Origin: Gammaproteobacteria bacterium
GTDB taxonomy: Bacteria > Pseudomonadota > Gammaproteobacteria > Burkholderiales > Burkholderiaceae_C
Length of the DNA stretch: 43,838 bases
Assembly (NCBI GenBank): GCA_025359085.1
Contig: JANYHL010000133.1
Span: forward strand, 1-43,838
Direction: 5' to 3'
The notes below the pieces were generated by a model. It was not told the origin of the DNA, ran no database searches, and was given only the letters and a program-made list of their open reading frames with translations. Position numbers and translations under genes: made by a program. Positions 1-8,901 of the stretch are shown here, one piece after another (position 1 is the first letter of the stretch; every line of letters begins with the position of its first letter).

Positions 1-1
1 C

Positions 2-1162
2 AAAGGCAAAAAAGACGGTAGCCTGTATGAGGTCAAGCCCGTCAATCTGCTCGCCGGCCTGCTGGCCGAGCTGCAGCAGCGCAACGACTTCGACACGTCC
101 AAAGTGGATGATGTGGTCATGGGTGTGGTCTCTCCCGTGGGGGACCAGGGCGCGGTGATTGCCAAAGTGGCGGCGCTCAAGGCGGGCTGGGACTTCACCT
201 GCTCCGGGGTGCAGATCAACCGTTTTTGCGCCTCGGGCCTGGAAGCGGTGAACCTGGCCGCCCAAAAGGTGCGCTCCGGTTGGGAAGAACTGGTGGTGGC
301 CGGTGGTGTGGAGAGCATGAGTCGCGTTCCCCTGGGTTCGGACGGCGGCGCCTGGGCGATGGACCCGGAAACCAACTCCGCCACGGCGTTTGTACCGCAA
401 GGCATTGGTGCCGATCTGATTGCCACGCTGGAAGGTTTTTCACGCCAGGACGTCGATGCGTTTGCACTCGAATCGCAAAAGCGTGCCACCCAGGCCAGAG
501 CCCGCGGCTACTTTGACCGTTCCATCGTGCCGGTCAAAGACTTTCTGGGCCAGGTGATTCTGGCGCAGGACGAATTCATCAAACCGCAAACCACACTCGA
601 AGGCCTGGCGTCGCTCAAGCCCGCGTTCGAGCAGATGGGCGGCATGGGTTTCGACCAGCTCGCCCTCACCCGCTACCCGCAGGTGGAGCGCATTCGCCAT
701 GTGCACCATGCCGGCAATTCGTCCGGCATTGTCGATGGCGCCGCCGCCGTGTTGATTGGCTCCGAGGCGGCTGGCAAGGCGCACGGCTTCACCCCACGGG
801 CCCGCATTGTGTCGGTGGCCCTAAGCGGTGCGGACCCGACCATCATGCTGACCGGCCCGATGCCGGCCGCGCGCAAGGCGCTGGCCAAGGCCGGCCTGAC
901 GATTGATCAGATGGACCTGTTTGAAGTGAACGAAGCCTTTGCTGCAGTGGTGATGCGCTTCATGAAAGAAATGAAAGTGTCGCATGACAAGGTCAACGTC
1001 AATGGCGGCGCCATTGCCATGGGCCACCCGCTGGGCGCCACCGGAGCCATGCTCATCAGCACCGTGATTGACGAGCTGCACCGGCGCCAGCTGCGCTATG
1101 GCATGGTGACGCTGTGTGTGGGCGGCGGCATGGGAATTGCCACAATTGTGGAGAGATTGTGA
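2..1162 (+). CDS. fadA: Acetyl-CoA C-acyltransferase (thiolase), 5' end cut by window edge
   Basis: Thiolase that cleaves 3-ketoacyl-CoA to acetyl-CoA plus a shortened acyl-CoA in beta-oxidation (or condenses two acetyl-CoA). The reading frame is open from base 2, so the true start lies outside the window; the GTG at 104 is only an internal valine. Visible motifs are the nucleophilic cysteine in [12 protein letters not shown], the C-terminal [14 protein letters not shown] block with its catalytic histidine, and the second cysteine in CVGGGMGIA. The 386 residues present cover almost a whole thiolase (usually about 390-400). The next gene encodes the hydratase/dehydrogenase, so the two probably form a beta-oxidation pair, with a 126-base gap that carries a dispersed repeat. 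The family call is firm. FadA/FadI versus a biosynthetic thiolase is not settled by sequence alone. Confidence 0.9.
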   Translation, partial: KGKKDGSLYEVKPVNLLAGLLAELQQRNDFDTSKVDDVVMGVVSPVGDQGAVIAKVAALKAGWDFTCSGVQINRFCASGLEAVNLAAQKVRSGWEELVVAGGVESMSRVPLGSDGGAWAMDPETNSATAFVPQGIGADLIATLEGFSRQDVDAFALESQKRATQARARGYFDRSIVPVKDFLGQVILAQDEFIKPQTTLEGLASLKPAFEQMGGMGFDQLALTRYPQVERIRHVHHAGNSSGIVDGAAAVLIGSEAAGKAHGFTPRARIVSVALSGADPTIMLTGPMPAARKALAKAGLTIDQMDLFEVNEAFAAVVMRFMKEMKVSHDKVNVNGGAIAMGHPLGATGAMLISTVIDELHRRQLRYGMVTLCVGGGMGIATIVERL

Positions 1163-1230
1163 GAAATTGCGGGACAGACCGCAGTTACACGCAATGAACC
1201 AGTCCTGTCCTCAACTATTTAGAAAGAATC

Positions 1231-1276
1231 GGGCTCTAGCCCTCGTATTCATTGGGTAAGCAGCTATTAATTTCAT
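1231..1276 (-). repeat. Dispersed repeat copy A (TAGCTGC/GGGCTAGAGCC family)
   Basis: On the minus strand this reads AATTAATAGCTGC, a variable 19-base middle, then GGGCTAGAGCC. It matches the layout of the other copies at 4011, 17286, 19681, 27474 and 41554. It fills the 5' untranslated region just upstream of the FadB-type gene, whose start codon follows 13 bases later. Confidence 0.65.
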
Positions 1277-1288
1277 ATAAACATCATC

Positions 1289-3448
1289 ATGAAAACCATC
1301 CAATACGAATTACACGACGGCATTGCCACCATCACCTTTGACGAACCCAATTCCCCCGTCAACACCATGTGCCTGCAATGGCAGCAAGACATGTCGGCGC
1401 TGGCGGCGCAGGTTCTGCAGGACCAGGACGCCATCAAAGGCATCCTTCTGGCATCCGCCAAATCCACCTTTTTTGCCGGGGCTGACCTCAAAGGCGCCAT
1501 GCGCCTGCGGCCGTCCGATGCGGCTGCCATCTTCACCGAGATCGAACTGGTCAAGAAAAACTTCCGCACCCTGGAGACCTTGGGTAAACCGGTGGTGAGC
1601 TGCCTCAACGGCACGGCCTTGGGCGGCGGCTGGGAAGTGGCGCTGGTCGGGCATTACCGCATTGCCATTGACGATCGCAAAACCCAGTTTGGCTTGCCTG
1701 AAGTGACGCTGGGTCTGCTGCCCGGCGCCGGCGGCATCACCAAGATGACGCGCCACCTCGGTTTGATGGGTGCCCAGCCCTACCTCGTGGAAGGCAAGAC
1801 TTTCTCGCCCCAGGAAGCCAAAAAACTGGGTCTGGTGCATGAACTGGTCGCACCGGGCGACACCGCCGCGACCGAGATGCGCAGCAAGGCGCTGGCCTGG
1901 ATGGCGGCCAACCCAAGCGCCCAGCACCCCTGGGAAGCCAAGGGCTACAAGGTGCCTGGCGGCCTGCCCTCCAGCCCGGCGGTAGCGCAAATGCTGGTGG
2001 TGGCGCCCGCCATGATCAAGCAGCAGACCCGCGGTCTGTACCCGGCGCCGGAGGCGATCATGGCCTGCATGGTGGAAGGGCTGCAGGTCGACCTGCCGAC
2101 TGCCCTGCGCATCGAGAGCCGCTACCTCGCCAAGCTCATGACCGGCAGCAACGCCCGCGCCATGATCAACACGTTTTTCTTCAATTTGAACGCTATCAAG
2201 AGCGGCCAGTCGCGCCCGGGCAAATCCGCGCGCTTCAAACCAGCCAAGGTGGGCTTGCTGGGGGCCGGCATGATGGGGGCGGGCATTGCCTTTGTCCAGG
2301 CCAGCAAAGGCATCGCCACCGTGCTCAAGGATGTGAGTCAGAACCAGGCTGACCTGGGCAAGTCTTACAGCGCCCGGATCACCCAGGCCCGGGTGGACAA
2401 AGGCCGCATGAGTGCTGCCGACCAGCAAACCATTCTTGAGCGCATTCACGCCACCGACAAAGTGGCGGATCTGGCAGGTTGTGAGTTGATCATCGAGGCG
2501 GTCTTTGAAAACCGGGACCTCAAAGCCAAAGTCACCCAAGAGGCCGAGCCGATGCTCGCGCCCGGTGGTTTCTTTGCGTCGAACACCTCCACGCTGCCCA
2601 TCAGCGGCCTGGCCAAAGCAAGTAAGGCTACTGACAAATTCATCGGCATCCATTTCTTCAGCCCGGTGGACAAGATGAAGCTGGTCGAGATCATTCGCGG
2701 CCAGCAAACCAGCGACGACACGGTGGCGCGGGCCTACGACTATGTGCAGGCGATCGGCAAAATGCCGATTGTGGTGAACGATTCGCGCGGCTTCTTTACC
2801 AGCCGCGTGTTCGGCACCTTTGTGATGGAAGGTGTCGCCATGCTGGGCGAAGGCATTCCGGCCGCAGCCATCGAAAACGCCGGTATCCAGTGTGGCATGC
2901 CGGTCGGGCCGCTGGCGGTACTCGATGAAACCTCACTGACGCTGAGTCTGCATGTGATGGCGCAGACCCGCGCCGACTTTGAGACCGAGGGCAAGACTTA
3001 TGTCGCCACCCCGGGCGAAGCACTACTGGTCACCATGGTCAAGGAACACCAGCGACCCGGCCGCGCGGGCGGTGCCGGCTTCTATGAATATCCGAGCGAT
3101 AAAAGTATCAAAAAATTCCTCTGGCCGCAACTGCAACCGCTGTTTGAAAAAACGGGTGTTCAATGGAATATCACCGACGTGAAAGACCGCCTGCTTTATC
3201 GCCAAGCGGTAGAGACGGCGCGCTGTTTGAGCGAGAACGTGCTCACCAGCGTGCATGACGCCAACATCGGCTCCATCTTCGGCATTGGGTTTCCCGCCTG
3301 GACCGGGGGCGCCATGCAATTCATCTACGGCATGGGGATTGACGCCTTTGTGAAGCGGGCAGACGCGCTGGCAGCCCGCTTCGGGGACGGCTTTGCCCTG
3401 ACGGACGAGGTCAAGGCCGCGATTGCGCGCTACCAGCCGGTTTATTGA
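1289..3448 (+). CDS. fadB: FadB/FadJ-type enoyl-CoA hydratase / 3-hydroxyacyl-CoA dehydrogenase
   Basis: Bifunctional beta-oxidation enzyme of 719 residues, the usual size for FadB/FadJ. The N-terminal third is a crotonase domain with both catalytic glutamates (in GTALGGGWEVAL and in FGLPEVTLGLLPGAGG). An NAD-binding Rossmann fold begins near residue 325 (KVGLLGAGMMGAGIA), followed by HFFSPVDKMKLVEII with the dehydrogenase His-Glu pair, and the C-terminal 3HCDH domains. It hydrates enoyl-CoA and oxidises the L-3-hydroxyacyl-CoA with NAD+, handing the product to the thiolase upstream. The ATG at 1289 is the first in-frame start, but its Shine-Dalgarno is weak because the leader consists of repeat copy A. 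FadB-like versus FadJ-like (aerobic or anaerobic) cannot be decided here. Confidence 0.93.
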   Translation: MKTIQYELHDGIATITFDEPNSPVNTMCLQWQQDMSALAAQVLQDQDAIKGILLASAKSTFFAGADLKGAMRLRPSDAAAIFTEIELVKKNFRTLETLGKPVVSCLNGTALGGGWEVALVGHYRIAIDDRKTQFGLPEVTLGLLPGAGGITKMTRHLGLMGAQPYLVEGKTFSPQEAKKLGLVHELVAPGDTAATEMRSKALAWMAANPSAQHPWEAKGYKVPGGLPSSPAVAQMLVVAPAMIKQQTRGLYPAPEAIMACMVEGLQVDLPTALRIESRYLAKLMTGSNARAMINTFFFNLNAIKSGQSRPGKSARFKPAKVGLLGAGMMGAGIAFVQASKGIATVLKDVSQNQADLGKSYSARITQARVDKGRMSAADQQTILERIHATDKVADLAGCELIIEAVFENRDLKAKVTQEAEPMLAPGGFFASNTSTLPISGLAKASKATDKFIGIHFFSPVDKMKLVEIIRGQQTSDDTVARAYDYVQAIGKMPIVVNDSRGFFTSRVFGTFVMEGVAMLGEGIPAAAIENAGIQCGMPVGPLAVLDETSLTLSLHVMAQTRADFETEGKTYVATPGEALLVTMVKEHQRPGRAGGAGFYEYPSDKSIKKFLWPQLQPLFEKTGVQWNITDVKDRLLYRQAVETARCLSENVLTSVHDANIGSIFGIGFPAWTGGAMQFIYGMGIDAFVKRADALAARFGDGFALTDEVKAAIARYQPVY

Positions 3449-3539
3449 CTTGCGGCAGCGTCAGGCGATGGACCCGACGGACGGATGACATGCTCTGGCA
3501 GAGAATGTCGGATCAACCCGTTCGCTGGATAATGCCCTA

Positions 3540-4172
3540 ATGTCGATTACTCTACCTCCAGCGCTCAGCGAAAAGTCCGGCGCTCCTGGCGTCATCCACC
3601 CCCGTCCCGCATCCCTGCACGACCTCTTCTGGTCGTTTACAGGGCTGGCCCTGCAAGGCTTTGGCGGCGTGCTTGCCGTTGTGCAACGCGAGTTGGTGGA
3701 AAAGAAGCAATGGCTCACGTCCGAGCAATTTATGGAGGACTGGGCCGTGGCGCAAATTTTGCCAGGCCCCAATGTAGTCAATCTCTCCCTGATGGTCGGC
3801 GACCGCTATTTTGGCTGGCGTGGCGGCTTGGTGGCGCTGGCCGGTATGTTGACTTTCCCGCTGCTGATCGTGCTGGCGCTGGCGGCGCTGTTTGCGGGTA
3901 TTTCTGATTCTCCGGGCGTTCAAGGGGCGCTACGCGGCATGGGCGCCGTCGCGGCAGGCCTGATCGTTGGCACCGGTCTCAAGCTCATCAGTTCCTTAGA
4001 GAGAAATATCATGGGAGCCCTTGTCTGCTGGTCGCTAGCAGCTATTACTTTCATTGCTGTTGGCGTGCTGCATGTGCCACTGGTGTGGGTTCTGCTGGGG
4101 GCGGGTACGCTGGCCAGTAGCTGGGCTTACCGGCAACTGGGCAGACTTCAGGCGCAAGTGACGGCAGAATGA
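3540..4172 (+). CDS. chrA: Chromate transporter, first CHR-domain subunit
   Basis: CHR-family membrane protein of 210 residues, a half-size (short-chain) unit. The N-terminal block LHDLFWSFTGLALQGFGGVL and the following EDWAVAQILPGPNVVNLSLM are typical of the CHR domain; about five or six hydrophobic segments follow. Pairs of short CHR proteins are thought to act together in chromate efflux, as the long fused ChrA does. The stop overlaps the start of the second subunit by four bases (ATGA), so the two are translationally coupled. There is no clear Shine-Dalgarno before 3540, and a GATAAT hexamer lies only a few bases upstream, so a nearly leaderless message is possible. Residues about 158-172 are encoded by dispersed repeat copy F. 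No chrB-like regulator is nearby; substrate specificity is inferred from the family. Confidence 0.88.
   Translation: MSITLPPALSEKSGAPGVIHPRPASLHDLFWSFTGLALQGFGGVLAVVQRELVEKKQWLTSEQFMEDWAVAQILPGPNVVNLSLMVGDRYFGWRGGLVALAGMLTFPLLIVLALAALFAGISDSPGVQGALRGMGAVAAGLIVGTGLKLISSLERNIMGALVCWSLAAITFIAVGVLHVPLVWVLLGAGTLASSWAYRQLGRLQAQVTAE
4011..4054 (-). repeat. Dispersed repeat copy F, inside the first chrA gene
   Basis: The minus strand reads AAAGTAATAGCTGCTAGCGA, a short middle, then AAGGGCTCCC, matching the family core (TAGCTGCTAGCGC then GGGCTAGAGCC). It lies wholly in the chrA reading frame and is translated into the hydrophobic stretch MGALVCWSLAAITFI. Confidence 0.6.
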
Positions 4173-4777
4173 GTGCCAGCCTGACGCTGAGTCTGACGCT
4201 CGCCGATTGGCTGGCCTTGCTAAGCCATTTCATGCAGCTGTCTCTGCTGGCGATCGGAGGCGCGATCACCACCGCACCCGACATGCACCGCTACCTGGTC
4301 ATTGAACAGCATTGGATGAGCGACAGCCAATTCACCTCCTCCATCGCGCTGGCGCAAGCCGCACCCGGGCCCAACGTGCTGTTTGTTGCCTTGCTGGGCT
4401 GGAACGTGGGCCTCAACGCGGGCGGCGGCCTGGGTGCAGGCGTTCAGGCGTGGGCCTGTGCACTGCTCGGGGTCGTGGTCACCATGCTGGGCATCATGTT
4501 GCCGAGCACAACCCTGACCTTCGTCGCCACCCGCTGGGGCCATCAAAACCGCGAGCGGCGGTGGGTACGCGCCTTCAAACAAGGGATGGCGCCGATCGTG
4601 ATTGCGCTGTTGCTGGCGACTGGCTGGATTCTGGCTGCCGGCCACGGCAGTTCGTTGAACAACTGGCCGGTGTGGCTGCTGACTGGGCTCAGCGCCCTGC
4701 TGGTCTGGCGCACCCGCCTGCATTTGCTGTGGTTGCTGGCGGCGGGTGGGCTAGTGGGTTGGTTTGGCTGGGTCTAG
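4169..4777 (+). CDS. chrA: Chromate transporter, second CHR-domain subunit
   Basis: Second short-chain CHR protein, 202 residues. The repeated family signature is visible in FMQLSLLAIGGAITTAPDMH and in SSIALAQAAPGPNVLFVALL, followed by hydrophobic segments down to the tryptophan-rich end. It starts inside the stop codon of the first CHR gene (ATGA overlap at 4169-4172), which supports the start and implies co-translation and probably a heterodimer. The two genes are not copies of each other, as in other split CHR pairs, and probably insert with opposite topologies (inference). A Fur-like site begins 12 bases after its stop, so the iron-binding gene downstream probably has its own promoter. 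Confidence 0.88.
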   Translation: MSASLTLSLTLADWLALLSHFMQLSLLAIGGAITTAPDMHRYLVIEQHWMSDSQFTSSIALAQAAPGPNVLFVALLGWNVGLNAGGGLGAGVQAWACALLGVVVTMLGIMLPSTTLTFVATRWGHQNRERRWVRAFKQGMAPIVIALLLATGWILAAGHGSSLNNWPVWLLTGLSALLVWRTRLHLLWLLAAGGLVGWFGWV

Positions 4778-4788
4778 GTATATTTGTT

Positions 4789-4807
4789 GAGAATGATTCG
4801 CATTTGT
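4789..4807 (+). promoter_or_regulatory. Putative Fur box upstream of the iron-binding protein gene
   Basis: GAGAATGATTCGCATTTGT matches 12 of 19 positions of the classical Fur box GATAATGATAATCATTATC by hand alignment and keeps the GA-AATGAT and CATT blocks. It lies 40 bases before the ATG of a periplasmic ferric-iron-binding protein, the expected place for an iron-controlled operator. Confidence 0.6.
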
Positions 4808-4846
4808 GATAACATCAACTCCTCATCTTTTTGGAGTTCACACGAC

Positions 4847-5890
4847 ATGATCAAGAAACACATCCCCACCGCATGCGCCATTTTGTTCGCCTGCACGGCG
4901 GCAGTGGCGCAAGACCAGATTCTCAATATCTACTCCGCCCGCCACTATCCAACGGACGAGACGCTGTACAGCAATTTCACCAAAGCCACGGGCATCAAGA
5001 TCAATCGGGTCGACGCCGATGATGCGGGCATTCTCGCGCGCCTCAAGGCAGAAGGCAGTGCATCGCCGGCCGACGTCATTTTGCTGGTCGATGCTGCGCG
5101 CTTATGGAAAGGTGAGGTTGAGGGGCTATTTCAACCCATCAAGTCCAAACTGCTGACGCAGGCCATTCCCGCTGAACTGCATGGCAAATCAACGGCTGAC
5201 GGCGCCTCCCCGTGGTTCGGCTTTTCAACCCGCGCTCGTGTCATTGTGTACAACAAGGACAATGTTAAAAAAGACGATGTCGATACCTACGAAGAGCTGG
5301 GCGACCCAAAAAACAAGGGCAAATTGTGCATCCGCTCCGGCTCGCACCCGTACAACCTGTCTTTATTTGGCGCCGTGCTGGAGCATCTGGGTGAAGAAAA
5401 AACACAGAATTGGCTCAAAGGCATGGTCGACAACATGGCGCGTGCGCCCAAAGGCGGCGACACCGACCAGATCAAAGCCGTCGCCTCTGGCGAATGTGGC
5501 ATTGCCGTGACCAACACTTACTACCTCGCCCGCATCATGCGCTCGGACAAGCCCGAGGACAAAGCCATCATGGAACGTGTCGGTGTGGTGTTCCCAAACC
5601 AAGCGTCGTGGGGCACCCACGTCAACATCGCCGGTGGCGCAGTGGCTAAACATGCCAAAAATCCCGCCAACGCCATCAAATTTCTGGAATATTTGGCGAG
5701 CGCCCCAGCTCAAGACCAATTTGCCAACGGCAACAATGAATGGCCGGTGACCAAAGGCGTCAAGATCAACAACCCTGCCTTGCAGGCCATGACCGGTGGC
5801 AGCTTTAAGAGTGAAACCATCCCCATCAGTGTGGTGGGGATGAACCAGGTCAAGGTGCAGCAAATGCTGGACCGCGTGGGTTTCAAATGA
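4847..5890 (+). CDS. Periplasmic ferric iron-binding protein (FbpA/FutA type)
   Basis: Substrate-binding protein of an Fe3+ ABC importer, 347 residues from the ATG at 4847. That start has TTGGAG about 10 bases upstream and begins a normal signal peptide (MIKKHIPTACAILFACTAAVA, cleavage near AVA/QD); the TTG at 4784 would translate through the Fur box and is rejected. Family marks are LNIYSARHYPTDE at the mature N-terminus and the tyrosine pair in TNTYYLAR, which binds ferric iron in FbpA relatives. The protein should capture iron in the periplasm. No permease or ATPase gene is adjacent, so it must work with components encoded elsewhere. Repression by Fur under iron sufficiency is inferred from the upstream site. 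It converges on clpA with only 10 bases between stop codons. Confidence 0.9.
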   Translation: MIKKHIPTACAILFACTAAVAQDQILNIYSARHYPTDETLYSNFTKATGIKINRVDADDAGILARLKAEGSASPADVILLVDAARLWKGEVEGLFQPIKSKLLTQAIPAELHGKSTADGASPWFGFSTRARVIVYNKDNVKKDDVDTYEELGDPKNKGKLCIRSGSHPYNLSLFGAVLEHLGEEKTQNWLKGMVDNMARAPKGGDTDQIKAVASGECGIAVTNTYYLARIMRSDKPEDKAIMERVGVVFPNQASWGTHVNIAGGAVAKHAKNPANAIKFLEYLASAPAQDQFANGNNEWPVTKGVKINNPALQAMTGGSFKSETIPISVVGMNQVKVQQMLDRVGFK

Positions 5891-5900
5891 AATCCTGGCC

Positions 5901-8228
5901 CTAGCTGATCGTCGCCTCTTGCGGCTCAGGTTTGGCCTTGCCCTCTTTCTTTGACAAAGGTTGAATATCCAGCAAGACCTCCGTCTTGCTCTCATCCGTA
6001 TCGTCAAGATCAACTGTCAGTCGGCCACCGTCGGTCAAGCGGCCAAAAAGCAGTTCGTCTGCCAGCGCACGCCGGATGGTGTCCTGAATCAACCGCTGCA
6101 TGGGGCGAGCACCCATGAGGGGATCAAAGCCCTTCTTGGCCAGGTGTTTGCGCAATTTATCAGTAAAGGTGACGTCTACCTTCTTGTCGGCCAACTGGGC
6201 CTCAAGCTGCAGCAAAAACTTGTCAACCACCCGCAGAATGACAATCTCATCAAGTGCTTTGAAGCTGACGGTGGCATCGAGTCGATTGCGGAATTCCGGT
6301 GTAAACAGGCGTTTGATATCGGCCATTTCATCACCCGCCTCACGCACATTCGTGAACCCCATGACGGACTTGTTCATGGCCTCGGCACCGGCGTTGGTCG
6401 TCATGACAATGATGACGTTGCGGAAGTCGGCCTTGCGCCCGTTGTTGTCCGTCAACGTGCCATGGTCCATGACCTGCAACAGGACGTTGAAGATCGCTGG
6501 ATGCGCTTTCTCAATTTCATCGAGCAACAACACGCAATGCGGCTTCTTGGTGATGGCTTCTGTCAACAGTCCGCCTTGATCAAAACCCACATAACCGGGC
6601 GGGGCACCGATCAAACGACTCACCGCGTGCTGTTCCATGTACTCGCTCATGTCAAAGCGGATCAGGTCAATGCCCATGATATAGGCCAATTGTTTGGCAG
6701 CCTCGGTCTTGCCAACGCCTGTGGGGCCACTAAACAAGAAAGCACCAATCGGCTTGTCTCCCTTGCCCAAGCCAGAACGCGCCATCTTGACGGCCGACGC
6801 CAGCATGTCAAGCGCCTTGTCTTGCCCAAAGACCACATTCTTGAGATCCCGTTCCAGCGTCTTGAGCTTGCCGCGATCATCATTGGAGACATTGGCGGGA
6901 GGAATCCGGGCAATTTTGGCCACGATTTCCTCCACTTCAGCCTTGCTGATGATCTTTTTACGTTTGGAAGGCGGCAAAATGCGTTGCGCCGCACCCGCCT
7001 CGTCGATCACATCAATCGCTTTGTCTGGCAGATGACGGTCATTGATGTACTTGGCGCTCAATTCGGCTGCAGCCTGCAATGCCGCCACCGCGTACTTGAC
7101 ATTGTGATGTTCTTCAAAACGCGATTTAAGACCCTTGAGAATTTCTACGGTCTGCTCAACTGTGGGCTCAACCACGTCAATTTTCTGGAAACGACGGGAC
7201 AGCGCGGCGTCCTTCTCGAAAATGCCACGGTACTCGGTAAAGGTGGTGGCACCGATGCACTTGAGCGCACCCGAACTCAGACCCGGCTTGAGCAGGTTGG
7301 ATGCATCCAGCGTGCCCCCCGACGCCGCTCCTGCACCAATCAAGGTGTGAATCTCATCAATAAACAAAATGGCATTGGGTTTGTCCTTCAAGGACTTCAG
7401 CACCCCTTTGAGTCGCTGCTCAAAGTCGCCCCGGTATTTGGTGCCAGCCAACAAAGCACCCATATCGAGTGAATAAACAATCGAATCAGCCAGAATTTCA
7501 GGCACCTCCTTTTCGGTGATGCGCCAAGCCAAACCTTCGGCAATGGCGGTTTTACCTACGCCAGCCTCACCGACCAGAAGCGGATTGTTCTTGCGGCGAC
7601 GGCACAAAATCTGAATCACACGTTCGACCTCATACTCGCGACCAATCAACGGATCGATCTTGCCGTCTTTGGCCAATTGATTAAGGTTTTGCGTGTACTG
7701 CTCCAGCGGAGACGATTTTTCATTTTTCTCGGAGCCGCCCTCCTCGCTTTCCACTTGACTCTCGCCGGATTTGGCAGGCTCCGGTGGATCATTTTTCTTG
7801 ATGCCATGCGCGATGAAGTTCACCACATCCAGCCGGGTCACGCCCTGCTGATGCAGGTAGTACACCGCATGAGAATCTTTCTCACCGAAGATAGCCACCA
7901 ACACATTGGCGCCAGTGACTTCCTTTTTGCCGCTACCCGTCGACTGAACGTGCATGATGGCGCGCTGAATCACACGCTGAAAGCCCAGGGTAGGCTGCGT
8001 GTCTACATCATCTGAACCAGCCACCTGAGGTGTGTTGTCCTTGATGAAGTTCGCCAAAGATTTGCGTAAATCATCAATGTTGACTGAGCAGGCCCGCAAA
8101 ACTTCAGCCGCACTGGGGTTGTCCAGCAAGGCCAGCAGCAAGTGCTCCACTGTGATGAACTCGTGACGCTGCTGACGCGCCTCGACAAATGCCATGTGAA
8201 GGCTGACTTCCAATTCTTGGGCAATCAT
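5901..8228 (-). CDS. clpA: ClpA, ATPase subunit of the ClpAP protease
   Basis: Double-AAA+ unfoldase of 775 residues that feeds substrates to ClpP. In order: Clp N-domain repeats (1-145), an acidic Ser/Glu/Lys-rich linker (about 150-172), AAA module 1 with Walker [10 protein letters not shown] at 220-228 and Walker B ILFIDE at 287-292, then AAA module 2 with Walker [11 protein letters not shown] at 501-510 and the sensor-rich [10 protein letters not shown]. The ClpP-docking loop normally reading IGL or IGF reads MGF here ([13 protein letters not shown]). The start is supported by AAGGA six bases upstream. It lies 145 bases downstream of clpS on the same strand, the standard arrangement. ClpP is not in the window. 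Confidence 0.97.
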   Translation of the reverse strand: MIAQELEVSLHMAFVEARQQRHEFITVEHLLLALLDNPSAAEVLRACSVNIDDLRKSLANFIKDNTPQVAGSDDVDTQPTLGFQRVIQRAIMHVQSTGSGKKEVTGANVLVAIFGEKDSHAVYYLHQQGVTRLDVVNFIAHGIKKNDPPEPAKSGESQVESEEGGSEKNEKSSPLEQYTQNLNQLAKDGKIDPLIGREYEVERVIQILCRRRKNNPLLVGEAGVGKTAIAEGLAWRITEKEVPEILADSIVYSLDMGALLAGTKYRGDFEQRLKGVLKSLKDKPNAILFIDEIHTLIGAGAASGGTLDASNLLKPGLSSGALKCIGATTFTEYRGIFEKDAALSRRFQKIDVVEPTVEQTVEILKGLKSRFEEHHNVKYAVAALQAAAELSAKYINDRHLPDKAIDVIDEAGAAQRILPPSKRKKIISKAEVEEIVAKIARIPPANVSNDDRGKLKTLERDLKNVVFGQDKALDMLASAVKMARSGLGKGDKPIGAFLFSGPTGVGKTEAAKQLAYIMGIDLIRFDMSEYMEQHAVSRLIGAPPGYVGFDQGGLLTEAITKKPHCVLLLDEIEKAHPAIFNVLLQVMDHGTLTDNNGRKADFRNVIIVMTTNAGAEAMNKSVMGFTNVREAGDEMADIKRLFTPEFRNRLDATVSFKALDEIVILRVVDKFLLQLEAQLADKKVDVTFTDKLRKHLAKKGFDPLMGARPMQRLIQDTIRRALADELLFGRLTDGGRLTVDLDDTDESKTEVLLDIQPLSKKEGKAKPEPQEATIS

Positions 8229-8373
8229 GTGATTTCCTTTATAGCCTTTACTTTGGTGATTAACTGTAATCCGATTTCAATATCAATTCCGAAAAGAGGC
8301 CAATACCGCCCTACCAATCAGGTACAGACCGGGACCAGATATCGATTAGATAAGGTCTGCCCCACAAAAACAG

Positions 8374-8736
8374 TTAAGAATCGACGGGCTCACTGATGCA
8401 CTTTAACGGATGCCCGGCTTTGTTGGCCGCAGCAAGCACCTGATCCACTTTGGTGGCGGCCACGTCCTTCGAGTAAACCCCGCAAATGCCTTTGCCATCA
8501 AGGTGAATCTTGAGCATGATCCGCGTTGCCTCCTCCAAATCCTTACCAAAGAATTCCTGGATCACCACCACCACAAATTCCATCGGCGTGTAGTCGTCAT
8601 TCAGCATGACAACCTGGTACAGATGAGGCGGTTTTGTCTTTTGCGTACGCCGTTCTAGTACAACGGTGCCGCCCTCCTCCGGGTCAGGCTCCTTAAGCGG
8701 CGGGATTTGGGGAATTACGGGTGATTTGGTTGCCAT
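8374..8736 (-). CDS. clpS: ClpS, adaptor for ClpA (N-end rule recognition)
   Basis: Adaptor of 120 residues that binds N-terminal degrons and delivers them to the ClpA N-domain. The conserved core is present: [15 protein letters not shown] with the Asn-Asp pair of the degron pocket, the histidine in [13 protein letters not shown], and DVAATKV. The first 35 residues are a proline- and acid-rich tail like the flexible N-terminal extension used to hold ClpA. It lies directly upstream of clpA on the same strand, and the two are probably transcribed together. The ATG at 8736 is the first start before the conserved region. Confidence 0.96.
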   Translation of the reverse strand: MATKSPVIPQIPPLKEPDPEEGGTVVLERRTQKTKPPHLYQVVMLNDDYTPMEFVVVVIQEFFGKDLEEATRIMLKIHLDGKGICGVYSKDVAATKVDQVLAAANKAGHPLKCISEPVDS

Positions 8737-8814
8737 GGATTGATTCTATCGAGCGTACCGTTGCACTGTGCCGCCCAGGTGAGTTGGTGACAATCTGCCA
8801 GCATTCAAGCAGCA

Positions 8815-8856
8815 GAAACAAAAAAACCGCTCACAGCTGACAAGCCAGAGCGGTTG
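8815..8856 (-). terminator. Rho-independent terminator of icd
   Basis: An eight-base stem pairs AACCGCTC (8825-8832) with GAGCGGTT (8848-8855). Read on the minus strand the stem is followed by a run of T. It lies about 46 bases beyond the icd stop. A second perfect hairpin, CGAGGC/GCCTCG at 8866-8880, sits between the stop and this terminator. Confidence 0.85.
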
Positions 8857-8901
8857 AGGCATCGACGAGGCCAAGCCTCGCCGACAGCAAGCAGCTTGCA
8901 A

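Noticed and set aside
5961-7472. Plus-strand open frame of 503 codons opposite clpA
   Set aside because: Lies wholly inside clpA on the other strand; composition and lack of motifs mark it as a shadow.
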